Positions 30,892-34,696 of a DNA stretch of 34,696 nt are shown one piece after another (positions within the stretch are counted from its first letter, which is position 1; the number at the start of each line of letters is the position of its first letter). A model generated the notes under the pieces. That model worked only from the letters and a program-made list of their open reading frames with translations, searched no databases and was not told the DNA's origin. A program made the translations under genes and the position numbers. The stretch lies in assembly GCA_016280395.1 (NCBI GenBank), contig JAEEGQ010000001.1:1-34696 (forward strand), given 5' to 3'. The stretch is from Lachnospiraceae bacterium. Its GTDB lineage: Bacteria > Bacillota > Clostridia > Lachnospirales > Lachnospiraceae.

Positions 30892-32148
30892 TTACACCTG
30901 TTCGTTTTGATACTGCGCTCTGTATTCAAGAGGCGTAAGGCCTGTGTTTTTCTTGAAGATATAGCTAAAATAGTGGGCATCGTTATACCCTGATTCAAGC
31001 GCCACGGCAGATGCTTTCAGTGTTGTGCCCTTAAGCAGTTCCTTTGCTTTGTTAAGCCTTAAAGAGAGCAGGTACTCCGTAAAAGTCTGGCCGTTCTGTT
31101 GGGAGAACACGGTTGAGAACCTGCTGTGGCTCATGTTTACAGCCTTTGCCACATCCTGGAGCATAAGGTTCGGATCCGTAAAATGCTCTGTCATGTAGAG
31201 CTTGGCCTCGTTTATCACAGCCGGGATCTTCCTGTCGTCGGCCATTTCCCCCATCTCCCTGACACCGAGTATGAGAGGCTTTTCATCGGTCTTTTCCGCA
31301 AGCAGATGTCTCATATGCCTTGCGGCCTTAAAACTTTTTAAGATCTCGTCCGGCCTGTCCACTATATCGCCTATCCCGACGCGTATCATACCGCAGCCCG
31401 CACGCTCAAGCTCTCTTGTAAGGGAGTTTGCAAACGCATAAGCCCTTTCCTCTGCTTCTTCCTGGCTTTTCCCAAGCACAAGCAGGCGCGTTCCCTTCCT
31501 GCTTGCAGATGAATGCACGATACCCCCGCTGCTTTCCGCAAGCGCCGCTGCCGCTGCCTGCCCTTCCTGTGTCTGTTCAAAGGCTGCATCCACAACGGAA
31601 TAGAACGGGGATTCTATGGCTGTTCCCATGCTGTGAAGCTGCTTCAACACATTCGGTGCATCATTTTCGGTGGCATCATCCGAGAAGAGTGCTCCGATGA
31701 GCTTTTCCCTGACAAACTTGCCGTCGCCTTCCATGCGGGCCCTTAAGTTTACTGCGTGTTCGAGCATCTTCCTTTCCGTGTCAAGCTGGGCACTCACCTT
31801 GTCGAGCACTGCACGCAGTTCCTCCGCGTTTATGGGCTTAAGCAGGTATTCCCGTACTCCGAGCTGTATACACTGCCTTGCGTATTCGAACTCGTCGTAC
31901 CCGCTTAAGACTATTATCCCTATCCACGGCATCTGCGCCTTCAGCACCCTGCAGAGCTCTATGCCGTCCATGAACGGCATTTTTATGTCGGTTATCACGA
32001 TATCCGGGTTTGTGTCGCGTATGATGGGAAGCGCCATCTCCCCGTCCGGTGCTTCTCCTACGAGTGTATACGGAGTATCGTCCCACGGGAAGGATTCTCT
32101 TATACCTTCCCTGACAACGATCTCGTCATCAGCCAGAAACACTTTCAT
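30892..32148 (-). CDS. Response regulator with AraC-type DNA-binding domain, YesN-like
   Basis: A 418-residue transcription activator. The receiver domain (1-118) has the acidic pocket ADDE (6-9), phospho-acceptor Asp54 in IVITDIKMP, and the conserved Lys in YLLKP. A middle region (about 130-300) of regulatory type follows, and then two AraC helix-turn-helix units (about 305-412): LQDVAKAVNMSHSRFSTVFSQQNG and VALESGYNDAHYFSYIFKKNTGLTPLEYR. It overlaps the kinase gene by 20 bases and is followed by a terminator and the transporter operon, its most likely target. XylFII-LytS/YesN of Clostridium beijerinckii has the same order and activates the adjacent sugar transporter. Confidence 0.92.
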   Translation of the reverse strand: MKVFLADDEIVVREGIRESFPWDDTPYTLVGEAPDGEMALPIIRDTNPDIVITDIKMPFMDGIELCRVLKAQMPWIGIIVLSGYDEFEYARQCIQLGVREYLLKPINAEELRAVLDKVSAQLDTERKMLEHAVNLRARMEGDGKFVREKLIGALFSDDATENDAPNVLKQLHSMGTAIESPFYSVVDAAFEQTQEGQAAAAALAESSGGIVHSSASRKGTRLLVLGKSQEEAEERAYAFANSLTRELERAGCGMIRVGIGDIVDRPDEILKSFKAARHMRHLLAEKTDEKPLILGVREMGEMADDRKIPAVINEAKLYMTEHFTDPNLMLQDVAKAVNMSHSRFSTVFSQQNGQTFTEYLLSLRLNKAKELLKGTTLKASAVALESGYNDAHYFSYIFKKNTGLTPLEYRAQYQNEQV

Positions 32149-33595
32149 TCTCGTAGATCTCCTCTCTTGTCCTGCAGGGAACCCTGAAGCTTACCTCAGT
32201 CCCGTCTGGGCCGCTTGTTATATTTAGCCCCTCGGGCTGATTGTAATACAGACGTATACGCAGGTTCACGTTTACGAGGCCGAATCCGCCTCCGCCCTCG
32301 CTGACTGTCGGCTGCCCCAGTTTCATGCGTTCGTTCAGCGCCAGCAGCTGTTCCGGTGTCATGCCGAGTCCGGTATCCTTAACACTGAACACAAGATACC
32401 CGTCCGAAAGCTTTCCCGAAACCTTTATGACGCCGCCTCCGCGCTTGATCTTTAAGCCGTGATACAGTGCGTTCTCAACAAGCGGCTGCAGTAAGAGCTT
32501 TAAGATATAATAATCCTTGATCTCGTCCGGGATGTCTATCTCGTACTGCATTATATCCCTGTATCTGGTCTGCTGTATCTTAAGATATCCTTCGATATGC
32601 TTCTTTTCCTGGCTTATCGGGATCCAGTCCGCGCCTGAGGAAAGGCTTATGCGGAAGAAATCGCTCAGAGCGCTTGTCAGATGTATTACCTCTTCCATAT
32701 CGCCGGCTTCCGCCTTCCAGACTATTGCATCAAGCGTATTGTACAGGAAGTGCGGATTTATCTGGGCCTGCAGGGTCCTAAGCTCTGCTTTTCTTAAGTT
32801 CCTGCCGTCCTTCGCGCTTTTCTCCATCATGCTCTTTAACCTGTCAGCCATGGTGTTCACCTGCTGTGTCAGGTTTCGAAGTTCCGTAACATCGGTGTCC
32901 GAAAGCCTTGCATCAAATGTCCCGTTTGCAAGCTTGTCTGCCACTTCTTCAAGCCGTTCGATGGGCCGGCGTACAAATTCCGCAGTGGCCTTTGTGTAGC
33001 GGCTTCTAAACCACAGCGCCACTATGACAACCAGTCCCTCGAGCACCGCCGTGAGTATGATGACCACGCGCAGGCTGGTGTTCATCCGTGCCGTTGAAGC
33101 TATCTCCTGTGCTATGTAGTCGTTGAGCATACTGTCAACAAGAGCAGCCACACCGCGCACCTCTGCAAGTACTTCCTCATTCTGCACTACAGGTACATCA
33201 GCCTCTATGTTGTCGCGTATCCTGTCAACATAGTTCTCAAGCGTCTGCATGGTACGGCTCGCAACTATGAGCGAAAGCCTGTTCTCCGGCCTTGTGCGTT
33301 CGGTTATTGTCTCAATGGTCTTTTCAACGTCATGTATCCTGACATAAAGATTGTTCTCGGCAAAGGTCTCGCGGCCGCTGACAATGTTCCACGCAGCTCC
33401 CGGGATATCCTCCGCAACCTGCGTTTTCAGGCTTGCGATCGTCTCCATCCTGACTATCGAATTATGATATTGCCTTGCGTAAAAAAGCATCAGCACAAGG
33501 CTTAAGATTATCGGGATAACAAGCATGATAACAAGCTTATGGCTCATATCGGATATCTTTCCGAGTATGCTCTTTTCCTTCTTTACCTTCTCCAT
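32129..33595 (-). CDS. Sensor histidine kinase, YesM/LytS-like
   Basis: A 488-residue membrane kinase that phosphorylates the adjacent AraC-type regulator. TM1 spans about 20-40 and TM2 about 174-196. Between them is a helical extracytoplasmic region of about 130 residues with no sugar-binding fold, which would suit contact with a separate binding protein. A HAMP segment follows (about 197-255), then the His_kinase domain with TLQAQINPHFLYNTLD (His282), and an HATPase domain with PLVENALYHGLKI (N-box) and DTGLGM plus GGFGLVNVNLRIRLYY (G-boxes). The ATG at 33595 is 33 bases behind the binding-protein stop, so the three genes form one unit. Confidence 0.92.
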   Translation of the reverse strand: MEKVKKEKSILGKISDMSHKLVIMLVIPIILSLVLMLFYARQYHNSIVRMETIASLKTQVAEDIPGAAWNIVSGRETFAENNLYVRIHDVEKTIETITERTRPENRLSLIVASRTMQTLENYVDRIRDNIEADVPVVQNEEVLAEVRGVAALVDSMLNDYIAQEIASTARMNTSLRVVIILTAVLEGLVVIVALWFRSRYTKATAEFVRRPIERLEEVADKLANGTFDARLSDTDVTELRNLTQQVNTMADRLKSMMEKSAKDGRNLRKAELRTLQAQINPHFLYNTLDAIVWKAEAGDMEEVIHLTSALSDFFRISLSSGADWIPISQEKKHIEGYLKIQQTRYRDIMQYEIDIPDEIKDYYILKLLLQPLVENALYHGLKIKRGGGVIKVSGKLSDGYLVFSVKDTGLGMTPEQLLALNERMKLGQPTVSEGGGGFGLVNVNLRIRLYYNQPEGLNITSGPDGTEVSFRVPCRTREEIYENESVSG

Positions 33596-33627
33596 TCGTC
33601 AACCTCGTGTAACGATCCGTGTGTTTC

Positions 33628-34605
33628 TCAGTAGCCTCTGGGTCCTATCCTCGTCAGGTCCGTTTCGTCGCTGAACATCTGCTCTTCCGGATGTATCTCC
33701 TTCTCCACTTCCCCACCGGCCTTCAGCTTCATTGCGGTCTCCATCAGAGCTCTCCCGAGCTTCGGAGTACACTCCACCACGCAGTTGATCTTTCCGCTCT
33801 TTAAGACATCAATGGCTTCCTGCCCGCCGTCTATGGAAATTATGATGATATCTTTCCCCGGGACATATCCCGCTCTTTCGATCTCAGGCAGTGCCCCGAG
33901 CGTCATCTCGTCATTGTGGCTGAATACGACATCGATGGTCTCCCCGTATGTCTCAAGCAGGTGTTTCATGCATTCGGCACCCCTGCTCTTTAAGAAATCG
34001 CCGTTGACACTGGCGATAACGCGCATCCTGTTATCGTTCTTTAAGGTATCCATGAACCCTGCCTGTCTCTGGCGCATGGGTGTTGAGTTTTCGGTTCCTG
34101 TGATCTCGACTATGTTCACTTGCTCAAGACCGAGGCTGTCGGCTTTCCTGATAAGATATTCCGCCGCCATAACGCCTTCTTTGTAAAAGTCCGAGCCGAT
34201 AAGACATGCTGTGAGCCCGGCTTTTGAGGTCTTTATGTCCCGGTCCACAAGGATAACGGGTATCCCTGCCGTTTTCGCTTCCATCAGCACATTGTCCCAG
34301 CCCTCCTCAACTATGGGCGAAAAGGCTATAACATCCACTTTGTAGGCGATAAACCGCCTTATGGCCGCTATCTGGTTCTCCTGTTTCTGATTGGCATTTT
34401 CAAACATCAGCGAAATACCGCGCAAATCGGCCTGTGTCTCTATATCCTTTGTGTTGCCTATCCTCCAGGCGCTCTCGGAACCAAGCTGGCTGAACCCAAG
34501 CAGGAGCTTCGGTTCGTTCTGGTTCTCCTTCTGCCCGCCGCAGCCCGAAAGTGCGGTCATAAGCACCGTTACCGCGATAAATAACACCAATACCTTTCTT
34601 TTCAT
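33628..34605 (-). CDS. YtfQ-like sugar-binding lipoprotein, probable sensor partner
   Basis: A 325-residue extracellular lipoprotein. The ATG at 34605 has GGAGGAG just upstream; the signal peptide ends TALSGC with Cys22. The mature protein tracks E. coli YtfQ (galactofuranose-binding) closely: LGFSQLGSESAWR, then ENANQKQENQIAAIRRFIA, SPIVEEGWDNVLMEAKTAGI, PVILVDRDI, VFSHNDEMTLGALPEIERAG and SIDGGQEAIDVLKSGKINC. It stands directly before the kinase rather than with the permeases, matching the place of XylFII, which reports sugar to LytS. Serving the transporter as well is possible. The promoter is not resolved: only about 90 bases upstream are in the window. Confidence 0.9.
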   Translation of the reverse strand: MKRKVLVLFIAVTVLMTALSGCGGQKENQNEPKLLLGFSQLGSESAWRIGNTKDIETQADLRGISLMFENANQKQENQIAAIRRFIAYKVDVIAFSPIVEEGWDNVLMEAKTAGIPVILVDRDIKTSKAGLTACLIGSDFYKEGVMAAEYLIRKADSLGLEQVNIVEITGTENSTPMRQRQAGFMDTLKNDNRMRVIASVNGDFLKSRGAECMKHLLETYGETIDVVFSHNDEMTLGALPEIERAGYVPGKDIIIISIDGGQEAIDVLKSGKINCVVECTPKLGRALMETAMKLKAGGEVEKEIHPEEQMFSDETDLTRIGPRGY

Positions 34606-34696
34606 CTTCTCCTCCGTAAAAAAGAGCATCACATCTGTCCGTATCCCTCTTCGGACTCATGTTCCGGCCGCTCCCTGCATACAACTCCCATGAACA

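Noticed and set aside
34606-34696. Promoter of the YtfQ-like binding protein at the right edge
   Set aside because: Too little sequence is present and no convincing -10/-35 pair is visible.

Overview
The window looks like a chromosomal segment of an anaerobic, Gram-positive Clostridia member, most like Lachnospiraceae. Supporting signs are strong AGGAGG ribosome sites, LxxC lipoprotein signals, TTGACA/TATAAT promoters, ATP-type PEP carboxykinase, a YesM/YesN-type two-component pair and choline-binding-like cell wall repeats. Placement is by gene content and style only. Every gene I can support lies on the minus strand, so transcription runs from high to low coordinates.

Right part (about 34.6 to 26.0 kb) is a sugar uptake and sensing locus. 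A lipoprotein closely resembling the galactofuranose-binding protein YtfQ is followed by a sensor kinase and an AraC-type response regulator, then a terminator, then a second binding lipoprotein, a two-domain ATPase and two permeases (ytfQRT-yjfF-like). The order matches the XylFII-LytS/YesN three-component arrangement: a dedicated binding protein probably reports sugar to the kinase, and the regulator turns on the transporter.

Middle right (25.9 to 20.7 kb) has a family I.5-type lipase fused to a membrane domain under a perfect consensus promoter, a cytoplasmic-looking UshA-type 5'-nucleotidase, a 97-residue free-standing FakA-like domain, and a MATE exporter co-transcribed with it.

Centre (20.4 to 13.0 kb) encodes two large exported proteins. 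One is an 1865-residue nuclease with OB-fold-like domains, four repeated surface modules, long Pro/Glu/Thr repeats and C-terminal cell-wall-binding repeats. The other is a Cthe_2159-like carbohydrate-binding lipoprotein. The stretch from 12.4 to 10.2 kb has a HAD 5'-nucleotidase, CcdA and a membrane-anchored thioredoxin. The intergenic parts of this zone are full of short duplications and a repeated hairpin element.

Left part (9.7 to 0 kb) is an oppABCDF operon in which four of the five proteins are much larger than usual: both ATPases carry coiled-coil insertions, the OppC permease has an extra extracytoplasmic domain, and OppA is 929 residues. A DUF3899-like membrane protein and the start of pckA follow. 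oppA and pckA both have strong promoters followed by similar CcpA-type (cre-like) operator sequences, suggesting shared carbon control.

The best candidates for something undescribed are the enlarged Opp transporter, the hairpin element repeated at 12.7 and 14.75 kb, a sequence shared just after three terminator hairpins, and the membrane-anchored lipase.
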